A DNA stretch of 64,000 nucleotides from NCBI GenBank assembly GCA_033980235.1, contig CM067062.1, positions 12,605,991 to 12,669,990 of the forward strand, written 5' to 3'. Within the stretch, counting starts at the first letter, position 1, and each line of letters begins with the position of its first letter. A program made the position numbers and the translations under genes. The notes beneath the pieces are model-generated. The model did no database searches. It saw only the letters and a program-made list of their open reading frames with translations, and was not told where the DNA came from. The stretch comes from Diadema setosum (Eukaryota; Echinodermata; Echinoidea; Diadematoida; Diadematidae). Below, piece by piece: positions 41,027-53,339 of the stretch.

Positions 41027-43413
41027 CTTTATGTAAAGAAACAGATCTTCTTTCGCCTGGGTGATCACTGGTCTATCCTTCCGCACCATCTCCGAAGCTT
41101 TCTTAGTCATTCTGATTCCCCGGACTGTGTCTGCAAACAAGATGAGGTTGACGAACAGGAGACAAGCCAAAGGAACCCCGAAGCCATACAGACTGGCATT
41201 ACCTCTAGTCAGCCAGCAGATCCCGTTCTTGCCATATCCAAATGTAAAGGCAGTGCATTGACACAAGTCGATGGTCAGGCAGATGCCAACAATGACAGCT
41301 GGAGCTCCCCAGGCGTACAGAGAATACCAGACAAAGTAGCCTGTTGAAGGGAGGTTCACACGGATCTTTGCTCGAGAGCCAAACGTACGGCATAGGTCGA
41401 TGGCGAGAACGTTCATCCAGAAGAAAGATGAAAGCCAAAAATAGTGTGACGTAGCAGCTATGGTCTTACAGAAGGCATTTCCTTGGACAATTATCGCGTT
41501 TAAATGAATCAGTATAAACACGACTAGTAAAGAGAGTGAGAGCGAGAGAACGGACTTTCCGGATACGTTTCTTATCTTTGGAAACACGATGTAGGTAACA
41601 ATGAGAATGAGGAGGGAGAGTATTGACAGGGAAATGCCGACTTGAGAGATAATATTGAGACCCCTTGGAAGGTCACTGATATGATTCACAGTAGTCAATC
41701 GACAGTATAACGCCGATCCGTCCGGCATGAGCGAGAACTCACCAGCTTGAAGTATGACATCCTCCTCAATCAGTCTCAGTATCAACTCTCCGCTATCCCC
41801 GGTGACAATTTCAAAGGACTCGGCATGTAGTCTGAATTGAGAGTCACACGGCAAAGTGTCTAGAACGTGACACAATGACTCCGCGGTGTGGCGCCTCACG
41901 ACAAAGTTTCCATTTGCACTCGTGGCATCAATTACGAAAGGTTGCAGGAAATCACCGGATGTGTTGCCTGGAACCAAGGGATCTACATTCGAGCAGTTCC
42001 ACCCTGCCGGAGCCTCGATCGCAGTTTTGAAAATCGTTACATTTCTTGAAATGGGAACCTTAAAACTAGAGTTCAAATGACTATCAGAAAAGTCTAATGT
42101 CATTAAGTCTGTTCTATTTACTCGATAGTCATAACAAATCTGACATGTTGCATTATTCGATGTTATCGGAGACGAATCAACCTTTCCCTGAAGCATGTTA
42201 TCACCATCATTAGGAGTACATGATTCCTTTGACACAAAGGCATCTTGGTCCCCAGGCAATCCAATGACATTAACCAGATGTGAAGAAATGCGAGATTTAT
42301 CCTCACTGGTTAGGCTTTTGAGGCCATCTTCATGAGAATAGAAAGAAATGCATACTTGCACAAACACCACTTCTAGGACGGGCTTGCATCTTTGAGTTTC
42401 ACTGTCGAAAGCAAAACCTTGCCAGCAAAATACAACTTGACAGGTCTCAGTAAGGGGATCAAAGGCTTCATTTTGTAAGCACGTGGTTGCAAGAACAGAG
42501 AGCTCAGTGGGACTGAAAAGAAAAAACGTTCCGATATTGGTCCCTATGACAAAGAACTGGAAACCAAATAGGTTACAATAAGATGAGAAATAACGGCATA
42601 CTTCAAGACCGTTGCAGTAGGCACAATGAAGATTCTGATACACGTATCCACTGCTAATTACCGGATCAAAGTATGACGGGCAAAAAATTTCAGTGGTACC
42701 ATCTGGAGAAAATAACTTTGAGCACGTGGTAAAATGGGTAACAAAGCAAGGTCTCGGGAGCATGTTGGCGGAAAGACTGTTCGGCAGGACAAATTTCGAC
42801 GCAAAGCACTCAGAAGTTTCGAAGAGATCTTTAAACTCACCCATTTGAAATGAAGATGAGTTTGAATCAGAGCAATTCCAGTCCAAACTCCATGGCTGCA
42901 GATCTGTTAAGGATATCCCATGGCAGAGGGCGCAATACACGTTCTTGAAATGTCCAATCCCCCGAGCAGTCACGGGGGTGATGAAGTATGCTTCAGAATA
43001 TGTTAAACGCTCACCAGGAAAGACATGTTGCTCACAGTTGATCCGGAGTCTAGTCTCCTTGGGGGCGTTATCAGGACACAGCGAAATCATCTCGAATGCA
43101 ACCAATGGATCCCGGATATCGAATACCTTGGTGCAAGTCATATAAGGAACATATTCGTCTTCCCATGCCATTTTAGCCGGTCGAGCGTCTTCTGGATAAG
43201 GAAAAGATTTCTGGTTCAACGTTCCACTGTCAACTGCCTCTTGCCGATCTGCACAGCAATCCCTATACTTCACGCAGTCTTCATCGCACTTACAGAAGCG
43301 CTCTGTCCACTCGACTGTACAGGACTGCAATCCGATGCCAAAGCTATTATAATTTCGTGGACAGACTGCTGGAAGTTGGAACTGGTTTCCATTGTCTTCG
43401 CACCATATCGTAT
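41027..43413 (-). CDS. Gene B exon 2: somatomedin-B domain, Cys-rich ectodomain, TM1-TM5
   Basis: Minus-strand exon of 2,387 bases: two bases that complete an Asp codon, then 795 open codons. Acceptor ATATCCTAG precedes 43413; donor AAG|GTATCG lies at 41027/41026. The whole receptor would be about 906 residues. The somatomedin-B domain has eight cysteines (from TIWCEDNG to FCKCDEDCVKYRDCC). The ectodomain contains repeated Cys pairs such as CALCHG, CAYCNG and CQICYDY that recur in genes A and C. The membrane-proximal LMPDGSALYC leads directly into TM1 without a GPS motif. Compared with gene A it has about 8 more residues, mainly near FQMGEFKDLFETSECF. The second half is nearly identical to gene A at DNA level, whereas the first half is more diverged. 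Likely a plasma-membrane G-protein-coupled receptor of the secretin/adhesion/methuselah kind; ligand unknown. Confidence 0.9.
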
Positions 43414-45362
43414 CTAGGATATAAAAGATAGGATAAAGTAATGCCTGCAGTGACACATGCTTCTAAAATAAATAAATGACATGACACTCTTCCGACTTTT
43501 GCCTCTGCTTTCTAAAGTCAAAGAATTTGCTTGTAGAAGTCTTGTCTTAAGAAGCGTAATGATGAGGAAGACGTCTTTCACCACTGAAAGTCGTGTTGAT
43601 AACGCTCTCCTGTCGGTGTGCGCTCAACAACTGTTTCAAAACATCATAAGTATTGCATTTTTTTTTTTGGGGGGGGGGGTTTACTACGATCCTCAAATAG
43701 CTTTTCCTTGGGCCGGGGAGAATGGAGAAGTGGAGGTCCAAAAGATGGTATCCTGTCAGCAGTTACATTTTGTAGGCAACTCAATGAATTTCACGACAGG
43801 ACTCGTGGCTGACCAATGGAGGGTTACTTTTTCACACATAAAACACAAACAATGTAGCAGGAAGGAAGGCAATCTAAGGATAAAGTAGTAAAGAATATTT
43901 TAATAAAGATGCAGGGTGCAGTAACATGCATTTAAGTTGACGGAATTGAGAGTATTCTCGACACTAGAAAAAGTCTAACCTCTGCCTATTTAGTCGAAAA
44001 AAAAAACCCTTCCCCCATGAAAACCCCCATCAAACAATAAGATCAATGTGTAAACTTCAGAATAAGCATATAAAAAGACCCCAAATCACAATTATTCTCG
44101 AGATGTGATTTTCACACTGTTTACAAATTTCCTATTTTTTAAATAATAAATTCTCTGAATATTTTACCTAAAGTGTACTAGATCGCTGAATTCGAATTGT
44201 GAAACTATAAAATCTGGAGTTAGCTCCTATCACCCTCTCCCGCCTGGTTCCTTTCCATACTGTATGTTGTGGCGTAGTACACCTTCAAGATTGACAGATT
44301 TCCGAATGCTACATCAAACGTGTGCACCACATCTATTTATCAGTTTAGTTCATTTCTAAACAATATGCATGAATATTACAGCCGTCAAAATAATAGTAGG
44401 CCTCTATATTTCTTTTAACATAATATCACATACAAACACACCTTGCTTCAATGGAGACTGAAAATGGAGAGTGAAAGAATGCTAAATAGCGAACTTGTTT
44501 AATGCATGCAGTTTTCTCATGGATGATACATAAGTACAAAACATTTATACAAAACTTACACAATAAGTAAACATAAAACAAATTAACCAGTGCAAAAATA
44601 CATTGGTAGTTACAGTAGTAAACATGACATGTACACACGCACACATACACAATTTCAATGTGAAATGAAGTCCCTCATGAGGGAGGGGATATTCATTCCA
44701 ATTTACCCTTCTGCCGGTCTGTCCCCCTCCATAGATAAAGCACACTATTTTGATTGAAAATTTCCCAAACATTCCCTTAAAAATTTGTACAAAGAGATTT
44801 TTTCATTTTAATTCTAAAAGTACAAAATCTACATTGCGTTTTTGAGGTGTTGAGGGATAACCCGTCCCACAAACTACCCTTGCTCGACTCTCCTCCATGA
44901 ATAATATTGCTATAACACTATTGATATGGGGATTGACAATATTCTCTTTATTTCGATCGCAAAAATGCAAAAGCCCCGTCGTGTCATTTCGTTTTGTCCT
45001 GAAATTTCTTTTGCCTGTGACGTAGATTTAACTGAATCCACTTAGGAAGAGTAAAATGTTTGTCATGAAATATTTGTCAGGTAGTGGTGTACACATTTAA
45101 TTTATTGTTGCTGTTGTTGTTTTTTTTTTCTTTTTTTGCAAGTCAGATCAAATGAATGTCTCAAGACTTGTTCAGAAATCCTATAGTAGGTCTATTTTTT
45201 AGTACGATGAACTAGAAGTGAATAAAGAAATCACATTGCCACCGGCATGTTTTCATATTCACAATCGACGGCCGTTTATTACGATGGTCACAGCAGGTTT
45301 GCAATTAAGGATACCAAGACATGAAGTGTGTGAGAGTAATCATCGAGAGTCGTGAAACCTAC
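43414..45362 (-). other. Gene B intron 1
   Basis: Bounded by donor ACAG|GTAGGTTT and acceptor ATATCCTAG. It contains a poly-T/poly-G run (43658-43679), one or more degenerate units of the CTCCCTCGTGTGGGAGG family (44140-44900), and the first part of the duplicated exon-1 block (from 45050). No additional exon is apparent. Confidence 0.7.
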
Positions 45363-45438
45363 CTGTAAATTCTAGGATTTCTTTCCCAGCTAACAAGCAC
45401 GGCACGCAGAGTAAAACGAAGATGGTTACTATAGCCAT
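45363..45438 (-). CDS. Gene B exon 1: signal peptide exon
   Basis: ATG at 45438-45436, 25 codons plus one base, donor ACAG|GTAGGTTT. MAIVTIFVLLCVPCLLAG is a strongly hydrophobic signal peptide, followed by KEILEFT. The last G with the AT that opens exon 2 encodes Asp, giving EFT-D-TIWC, in phase and matching gene C. The 2-kb intron to exon 2 is short. The start is supported by the equivalent ATG in the 34-kb relic. Confidence 0.85.
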
Positions 45439-45564
45439 ATCGCTCTCGCAGTTTCTTATTGAGACTTACTGTACATACTTTGTGGGGAACTCTGGTAAAA
45501 AAATTGTAGACAGGTGGCAGCCTTGCAGATTTTACCAAACAAAGACGTCAGTGGGAATTGTTGA

Positions 45565-45636
45565 CCATGTTTATGTCTACCCAGTGGTGATTACTTTGCT
45601 GCACGTTTTTACATATAGATGATTTTTCCAATGGTG
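45565..45636 (-). promoter_or_regulatory. Candidate core promoter of gene B
   Basis: An inverted CCAAT (CCATTGGAAAAATC, 45628-45632) and a TATA-like CATAAAC (45575-45569) sit at the same offsets as in the gene A block; the TATA-like box is 137 bases before the ATG. The TATA match is weaker than in gene A. Confidence 0.35.
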
Positions 45637-45739
45637 GACAACGCCTGCGAAGGTTTCCGGCCGCTTTACAGTATGAAAGTGATAGCTGTCGTTTGTCGCA
45701 AACGAGTTATACTGCCATTATGATAATGATTGTAATTGA

Positions 45740-46032
45740 TATCATTACATAAATTATAAAAATGTCCTTGATGCATTTAAGCTTAGAATGAAAAGCACTG
45801 TTTGAACAAATATCTTCATTTTTCGATAAATATTAATGATCACACTACACTGAAAGAGTGATCATGTTTTACAAAAAGAAATGAATTATTTACGAACGTC
45901 CTGTTTAAATTTGATCAATTTCGTTGCTTTGACTAATACCGATGCATGAAGGTGGAACATAGTAGATGTGGGCCTTTTTGTCTATGAGGGGCGAGCTCAT
46001 GGGCTATATATGAAAGGTTCTTTCTGGACCCT

Positions 46033-46074
<42 letters not shown>

Positions 46075-47005
46075 TGTTTACATCAATTATATTTGTGACT
46101 TAAAACTACTATCTCACGAAATTGTCTCCGTATGCAGACAATACAGCTGTGTGAACTAATATACTCTTTTTCTAAAACAAATTTAAGAAAGGCAATAAGG
46201 GAGTTCACGGTTGCTATTTGCGCATGTACAAAATAAAGGTCAAATGAGAATGTTTGTGTATTTGCCATTGACTTTCAAACGAAAAGAATCCTCAGGCAAA
46301 TGAGGATTTGGAATGTTAAGTTGTGTGTTTCGCCTTGTTAGAACGCACAGGTGAAAGTGATTCATCAATAATGTTTAGTTTATAAAATGGGTTCAAGAAT
46401 GTAGCCAATAGGAAGCGCTGAAATGAGTCACGTGTGCTTTGGTTATTCTAGTCCCATCGCACTGCGTGTTAAATCCACCGTGGTTAAATCCTATTGCCGA
46501 TCGTCTGTGCGCGCGGCGGCACATACAGTACGCGCTGTCAATCCTGTAAACAACTTCTAGTTCGGGCTGCCGGCCGGCCGGCCTTTCTTCCCTTGTGCAT
46601 AACATGTCTGGCGTACGTATACTCGTATATACGTACACTTTGTTCAGTACAGTAGACCAAGCGTTGTGGGACCGGACGCGTACATGGAGTCACTTTGAAG
46701 GGCAAATCCAACGATTTAGCAGGTTAATTCTCACGCCGTTTTCAGAGTATGTTGTCTAGTAGGCCTATATGAGGAGTCTATATCAAGTCTTTAAGGTAAA
46801 GGGTGCATATTCTATGTAAAATAAGTAAGTTTTCATGCGGGAACTTAAGTGTCCGGAAACCCAACCCCCATCATACTTGTATGTGCGGGATTTCCGAGTG
46901 CGACGTGCGTAAATGTTTGGGACGAACATCTTCGGACGTCTTGACCCACAAAGGTACGTGAAAAACGCTGGAAAATGCTGTTAGTTTTCGAATTTTCGAC
47001 CCATT
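45740..47005. other. Unannotated DNA between genes B and C
   Basis: Contains a (TG)n microsatellite at 46037-46078 and a CpG-richer patch at 46490-46700 (GCGCGCGGCGGCAC). No exon was recognised. Confidence 0.4.
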
Positions 47006-47010
47006 TTATA

Positions 47011-47165
47011 AAACAAATGATGCACAGGATTATTTCGTGGCGTTAGTGGAGGCGTAGCTCACTCGAGGGTATTTACAATGTAGTGCATGTTTCACAATTG
47101 TAAATACCCTCGAGTGCACTATACGCCTCCACTAACGCACTCTATCCTGTGCATCATTATTTTGT
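47011..47165. repeat. 155-base imperfect palindrome
   Basis: The left arm has GATGCACAGGAT, GCGTTAGTGGAGGCGTA and CTCGAGGGTATTTACAA. The right arm has TTGTAAATACCCTCGAG, TACGCCTCCACTAACGC and ATCCTGTGCATC. Arms of about 65 bases around a short loop (TGTAGTGCATGTTTCACA) would form a cruciform or foldback MITE. Confidence 0.85.
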
Positions 47166-48125
47166 ATAACATAAGCTGCACACGCATTTCATTGACATTG
47201 ATAACAAAGGTGGCATGCTTCAACAAAAAATGCTCTGTCACAGGTCCTTTTCATGCTATTTGAAAGTCTGTGGTGTAGGGGTCAAATGAGACATGCGCTA
47301 ACCATGAACTCCCTTATTATAAAAGTATTGAATGACTTTTTGCGCTTCATTGATCTATAGTGTTCTCGAAAATGAGGGGGAAAATACATTACTGCGCTTG
47401 CATGTAGTACTTTCTGCATGTATAGGCTACCTACTCTTTTGCGGGGATACTCACAAATTTCGATTGCCAAACAGCCAAAGTTAGTCTTCTGTGGTTCATG
47501 CTGTTTTGTCCAAGCGCCCTGAAGATTATAGTCTTTGTCGATTCCTCCCTATATAAATTTTAGTTTTCACAAGATGATATTCATGTTCATTATTCTTGAT
47601 GCTTTGAGCATTGAGCAGATAGGTGTAGTTAAAGTTTTGTCACAGAGAATTTAGGCCCTGACCACAATGTAAGACATCGATTTTTTGCACACAAGGTTCT
47701 TCCTTGTGCAAAATAATTTACTCTGTTCACCACCGTCAAGTTAGTTATTCAAAATTTTACGCTAGTTTTTTAACGATTTTTTTTTGTATTAATCTTCGAC
47801 AGTCATTATAAAAGTATAAGTCATTATCTATAATCCCAACTCTACTCTGCTGACAAACGGAAGAACATTTCTGATCTTCAATTCCCGTTTCCACCTCCCT
47901 AAGAAACAAAATCCTGCATATATCTTGCAGAGGATACGAGGTAAGAGCACCAGATGTTAGTTAACAGTTGCAAGATAATCATCTGATGTTCTGTTTGCAT
48001 GCTGAAGTGCTGAATAATAACAGTCAGTGAACAGGACATGCCCATCTCAATCATGCGTGATAAGGAAGAAGAGGTTACTGAGATTATTGAGGATAATTCG
48101 TCTTAATCCATGAAAACTCGAATAG
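47166..48125. other. Unannotated intergenic DNA
   Basis: No feature was recognised. Confidence 0.4.
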
Positions 48126-48128
48126 GTT

Positions 48129-48848
48129 ACCTCCGCCAAGGAAGGAGGAGGTAAAGTGATCATCGGCATTGGTTTGACTATTTGCAAAATAACTCAAAAA
48201 TGTGAAGGGATTTGAACAAAATTTGCAGGAAAGATGATAACGACACACACACAAAAGAGGTGATTCAATTTTGGTAGTAATTTAGGAATATTTAAGGATT
48301 CTTATGGGATTGTTTTCTACATTTGTGCAGATAGGGTCAATAAACTTTGAGGTTTGCAAACTGGCTTAAAAGCGAATTATCCAGCAAAATTTATATAGTA
48401 TTGGAAATGCTCTTCGAAAGAAATGTTTACCAATCACTGTGGATAAAGAAGAAATTTTCCTCCCTTTTCATTAACAGTTTTCTTTACTATATTTAATTTT
48501 AACAGTTTATCAAATATCAAATATTGATTGCATTCGAATGTTAGACGTAAGTGCAGTAGACACACTCTGAATATAGTTTGTAAATGCTGTAAATTATCAT
48601 TACTGTTAATTACTTATTTATTACACAGAATGAATCTCCCCAATACCAGTCATGGTGACATGGGATTGATAAATTGTCACTGTCATTGTCATAATCATTG
48701 TCATTGTCATTGCTCGGGCGAGGCACCGCGTAGCTGGAAACTGATGACGTGAACAAAAGGCTTCTATTATAGTGGATGAGGAAAGTGAGCAATTTTCAGC
48801 ATGCGTGTGTAAAAATGGATGGAAATGAGATGCTTGGCGGAGGTCTGC
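48129..48848. mobile_element. Dispersed CCTCCGCC repeat element
   Basis: The left edge reads ACCTCCGCCAAGGAAGGAGG. The right edge reads CTTGGCGGAGGTCTGCGCTC, so the ends are inverted over CCTCCGCCAAG. The CCTCCGCCAAGGAGG and GGAGGTCTGCGCTC edges are characteristic of a repeat abundant in several marine invertebrate genomes. A TGTCATTGTCA run lies at 48676-48712. Confidence 0.6.
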
Positions 48849-49059
48849 GCTCTGTAGGTGCTTTCCAATAGTGGTGATCTTCCCATATAATTATACTCAT
48901 GTTTTGTTCTCCAGTGAATATTTTGGCGGATATCTTGATTATCTCGAGGCTCCAAATATTAATTGTTGTATTATCCGATTCGGATTTAGCAGGGCTAATT
49001 AGTTAACAGGGTTAAGAAATCGTAAAAACTTTGGGCAGACAGTAAAACGGGGCCAAGCC

Positions 49060-49320
49060 ACGATACCGACACCCACGAGTCATACGACCCACTAGTTCGA
49101 AATTGAGATAAGATCCACAACTCATACAGCCAAGGAGTCATTAGCTCATGAGCTCAACACTGGACAGATACATTGTAAGACCCATGAGCTCGACGCTAGG
49201 CAAACAAGGTCCATGAGTCCGACTTTATAGGCAATAAAGACCCGTGAATCCGGGGGTACCGGCACTATAAGAGGGAAACAAGGCCCACGAGTTCGATGCT
49301 AGGTAAGAAAAGACTACGAA
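49060..49320. repeat. Degenerate minisatellite (CCCATGAGCTCGACGCTAGG type)
   Basis: Five or six diverged units of about 35-45 bases share CC(C/A)(A/T)GAG(C/T)(C/T)(C/T)GA followed by a CTAGG(C/T)AA block (for example 49170, 49210, 49250, 49290). Confidence 0.55.
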
Positions 49321-49321
49321 A

Positions 49322-49402
49322 CTGACAATACATCACGGGGGGGGGGGGGGGGCTGTAATGTATTGTCAGGTTTTGTTGGGGGCTCCTCCCCCCCCCCCCC
49401 CC
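49322..49402. repeat. Hairpin with G-run and C-run
   Basis: ACTGACAATACAT is inverted as ATGTATTGTCAGG about 25 bases on, with a run of about 17 Gs in the loop. A run of about 16 Cs follows. Confidence 0.7.
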
Positions 49403-50284
49403 ACATACACAAACATTCCGATCTTCCTGCACTGTGAAATTCAAGTTCCAGTCGAAAGAAAAAAAAAATGTTGTACGCTTATGTGCAAGATGAGGGTAGA
49501 AGACTTTTCTTTGTTATACAGATCACTACACTAACTTTCTATCATGTATTATCTTGAAGGAGAATACCACAAAACATCATCTGTTGTCGTTCAAGTTTAT
49601 TTTGTGAGGAGGGTTTCAAAGAAGATGTGTTCGCTATGGTATTCGCTTTTGTTCTGCACTTTTAATTTTCTAATTTGGAGCACATTTATCGCATTGTGAA
49701 ATTGCTATCGAATAGAATTAACCATCAAATTGATGGTATGTGAAAAATGACAAAGTGAAACCTGTCAGTCCTAGTAGGGCCAACATGAATCTCAATTGCG
49801 ACTCCAGCGGGGTTGATGATCGCACGTCAAGTACCATTTTATTATTGAAATAAATGGGGTGGAATTAATTGAGGAGTGAAAGCGATAATAACATATGCTG
49901 CGAACACAATCAGCCTTTCAAAAGACAATTGACTTCCATCTTCACTGACTCACTTAGCTTTCACCTTGTTTCACCTATGATGATGATATCTGCCATGATT
50001 ACCCATTTATATATTATAGCATCGTTTTAATGCCCCATTAGCCCCATCAGGTGCTAGAAACTAAACTATTGTAGGTAGGAAAGCGTGAAACGAACAATAT
50101 AAATCGCGGCCAAATAAGCAATATCGGCATGATAACTACAGTCAAATAGTTTATTCATTTGTTTTCGGAATTTTGCTTTGTTAATGTTTCATTTTTCTGT
50201 TGTTTCAGCTATTTTGTTGGTTACTTTTGTGTGGTTGTAATGCCATTTCTGTTATGTTTGTTTTTTGTATTGATTCGTTCTAGG

Positions 50285-50290
50285 TTTGCT

Positions 50291-50349
<59 letters not shown>

Positions 50350-50350
50350 C
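50285..50350. repeat. (TTG)n microsatellite
   Basis: More than 20 TTG/GTT triplets. In one antisense frame this would read as polyglutamine, but no gene context supports it. Confidence 0.95.
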
Positions 50351-50433
50351 ATTACCTGATATTGAATGTGTGGTAAGACTGTATTGATGCTGCTTCCACG
50401 TTGCTTGTTTCGGGTATACCTGTATATGTTTCG

Positions 50434-51400
50434 TTTCGTTTCGTTTATTTATATTCATTTCAAATAAAGAAATACAACAAATACAATGCAATACATTTAA
50501 TCATCTCTTTCTTGCAATCTGAAATGACGCCTCTGTTTAAATTCCAATTGAAATGTCAAATAATCAGAGAACTTGACAAAAAGGTTCAGTGGCCTTGCTT
50601 GGAAAAGGTCCTCTAGACAGCTAAAGGCACAATCAACAATGCGCAATAATACAGGAGACACACCATATCACAAACTACTGAAGGAAATGGCGAAGACATT
50701 AGATGATCAGTATTTTCAAGAGACTGTATGAGTAACCGTAAGTTTGAGCATGAACGTATCTCACTTGGTATGGAATTCCAAACAATGGGAAAGCTGAAGC
50801 GAAGATAGTTTTCTTTAAGCCACATCAATAAAAAAAAATGAAAATCATTTCATAAAATGCAGGTGTTATCATGGTAAATATTACTGTTTATATCTCTGAT
50901 TTATTAACATGTAATAATTTTGAAGGTAAGAAAACTCAAGTTTTCCAGTATGAAGGATATATAAGTAATAAATAAATAAAGACAGTGGTGCAGAGTGAGC
51001 AAGATAGTTACTACCTGTACATAGTACGTATGAGTACTCCTTTCTTTTGTAATTTCAGTAATGAATTAATCGTTGACTGATTACAGTTGCCCCAAACTGG
51101 GACACAATACATAAGATACAATAATTCCTTCATATTATTAACATTTTGACATTTCAAATTCTGTAATTGACTTTAAAAAGAGACTATTGACAACTGTGAG
51201 TGAGATAAGTTTGAATGGTTACTTTATGATTGTTGACAGGAGTCATTGATTCTATGACAGTTGAACAACTATTCTCAAAATAGAAATTATTTTCTTCAGC
51301 AGTAGTTCGTGAATCATATTCTTCTTTCTCATCACAGAAAAAAAAAATATTCTGGAGTATTTTTCTTTTGGTTTTCCTAAGAATATCATCCATAACTTAA
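50434..51400 (-). mobile_element. 5'-truncated LINE fragment (RT C-terminal region)
   Basis: Minus-strand translation shows YLMYCVPVWGN and LLKLQKKGVLIRTM near 51120-51030, then (frame-shifted) LRFSFPIVWNSIPSEIRSCS near 50800-50745. The order YxxPVWGN, LQKKAxR, VWNSIP matches the end of non-LTR reverse transcriptases. The 3' end has a CGAAACGAAACGAAA tandem tail at about 50430-50445. Confidence 0.75.
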
Positions 51401-51639
51401 CTGTCCATGTATGTACTTTTAATATTTCTTCTGTCTTGACTTATTTTATTGGAATAATGTTTTCTTAGCATTACGCAAAAAAAAAGGGTCACTTCATTCT
51501 GGTACCTATTGTATTTCATTTTACTCAAAGAAGTTTTTTTTTTTGTCATTAAGAAACATTTCATACAATTTATTTTTACGCTTAATAAATTTCAAAAGTT
51601 TTTGAGTAACAATTATTGCTTCCTTAAAGATTAGTTCAA

Positions 51640-51830
51640 TTCAGTTCATTATTTTCATTCTCATTTCTCCAACAAAACATAAGACAGAATAAATCAGGCA
51701 TTTTATCATAAGCACATATACATTAGAATGTGTTAAACGAAAATTAACATATAGAGATATACATACATATCGGCAAAATACAAGTTATGTTTGGAGGGGG
51801 AAAAGAGAACTAAGCGCTCTACTAAATAAC
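51640..51830. mobile_element. Probable LINE tail (CAGTTCATTATTTTC start)
   Basis: CAATTCAGTTCATTATTTTC followed by A/T-rich UTR-like sequence resembles the segment at 63712-63985 (CAGTTCAGTTCACTTTATTT). No protein trace was found. Confidence 0.3.
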
Positions 51831-51964
51831 AATGCTTGTATATTTTGAACCGCTCAAGTGCTCCTTTAAAAATGTTATAATTGAAAATGTTAAAATTTCC
51901 CTTTACTCTCCTTATCTTGGAAATGGTTCCAGGTATCTTCATGGAACATATAATATGCATGTAC

Positions 51965-52670
51965 AGATTGGCAGTGATTATCGAGGGAATTTAGGGGTCA
52001 TCGGGTCAAAGGTTAGGAGGTCAAAGGTCAAGGTCAAGGTCAACTCTTCAAAATTTCACTTTTTCCCTCATATTTATGCAATGCCTGCAGTATTTTTCTT
52101 GAAACTTGGTGTATGCATGTATTACCCAATAGAGATTCTTTGGGGAAGATTTTTTTTTTTTTGCCAAAAAGGTCGGAGGTAAAAAGGTCAAGGGTCCAGT
52201 GAAAGTGCTAAATTTCACTTCATTCTCCATATTTCGAAAGTGGTTCAAGGTATCATCATAAAATTCAGTGCATATTTGTGCATGTTCTGCCCGACAGCGA
52301 TACTCTTGGGAATTTTAGGTCATAGGGTCAAAGTTCAAGTGTCAAAGGCCAGGTTAAAATGCTAACAATTTACTGTTTGATCCAAACCTTGAAAATTACT
52401 CAATGCAAAAACTTTTAAAAGGGTCACAACTCAAGTAAAAGTCCTCAAATCGCCGGATACATGCCCTCCTAGAAAATATAGCCATTCATCCAGTTAAACC
52501 TAGTTAGAGAAAGGTGAACACTCAACTCATTTGTGACAAACCTGCCATTTCAATATTTTTCAAATTATGTGAATCAATCATTAAACATCGTCAAGACGTA
52601 CTATAAACCTATTTGAAGAATCATGCGTGATGGTGGAGGCATACCAGTCGCCACAACGACATTTCTTGTT
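51965..52670. repeat. GGTCAAAGGTCAAGGTCA-rich dispersed repeat
   Basis: Repeated GGTCAAAGGTCAAGG blocks near 52005, 52185 and 52330 alternate with AATTTCACTT and GAAACTTGGTG or CAAGGTATC segments, ending near TGGTGGAGGCATACCAGTCG. The direct repeats of about 180 bases are non-coding. Confidence 0.55.
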
Positions 52671-53339
52671 TGTATTTATTTTTCTGAATTTCTTTTCATT
52701 TACAGTTTCCTCAAAAATAGCCCAACAACAATTGATCTCTATAGTTTTGATATTATCTTACTGGGTTGAGAATCACTTTCATCGGCTATCCGTTTAATAA
52801 CTAATGAGCTACCGTATACACAAAAGTCATCTCTGGAGAAATATGTGAGTTACAAAGTGAAATGATCTCGAAAATGAAAAAGTATACCCATTTTACCGTA
52901 AGATAATTGACATGGGTATAATTGAGCGTTATTGTTGTGCGATTGATAGCTTCAGTGACCTATATCTGTTTTCTTCTCTTTCTTTCCTTCCAACATTGTT
53001 CATTCTATATATTAATTTCTACCTGTTATGTGTTTGTTTGACTATAGTTTCAACATGCGCTTACTATGTCAGGACTTCAAACAAGGCGGTTATATTATGG
53101 AAGGGAACCCCCCCCCCCCCTTTTTTTTTTTGACTAGGAATGATGGTTCCACAGCTCTTTTATCAACTTGAAGAATAATGTTGAGTCAACAAGAGTAGCC
53201 TTGTATAATCTTTCAACTCCAAATATGGCTACTATTATAGTCAACATGTTACCTCCTGTGTCTGCATTCATGTTAATCGGAAAATGAAAGGTGTTATTCC
53301 TAAAGCGAAATAAAGTTCATAATTCCGAAGGTTAGTATA

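Larger units (their letters stand above)
45050..45735. repeat. Duplicated exon-1 block, copy 3 (gene B)
   Basis: Landmarks shared with the 31- and 34-kb blocks: TGAAATATTTGTCAGG, GAACTAGAAGTGAATAA, GGTCACAGCAGGTTTGCAA, the exon, GGTGATTACTTTGCT, TTTTTCCAATGG, GAAGGTTTCCGGCCG and CATTATGATAATGATTGTAA. Confidence 0.85.

Noticed and set aside
43025..43417. Long open frames on the opposite strand of the receptor exons (also 9544-9930, 63205-63528)
   Set aside because: They are mirror frames of strongly coding exons and show no domain of their own.
43414..43456. Start of gene B at 43456 upstream of the somatomedin-B domain
   Set aside because: These bases lie past the splice acceptor. The residues differ from the signal-peptide exon at 45.4 kb and have no match in A or C.
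50252..50491. Polyglutamine protein
   Set aside because: It is the antisense reading of a TTG microsatellite without flanking exon signals.
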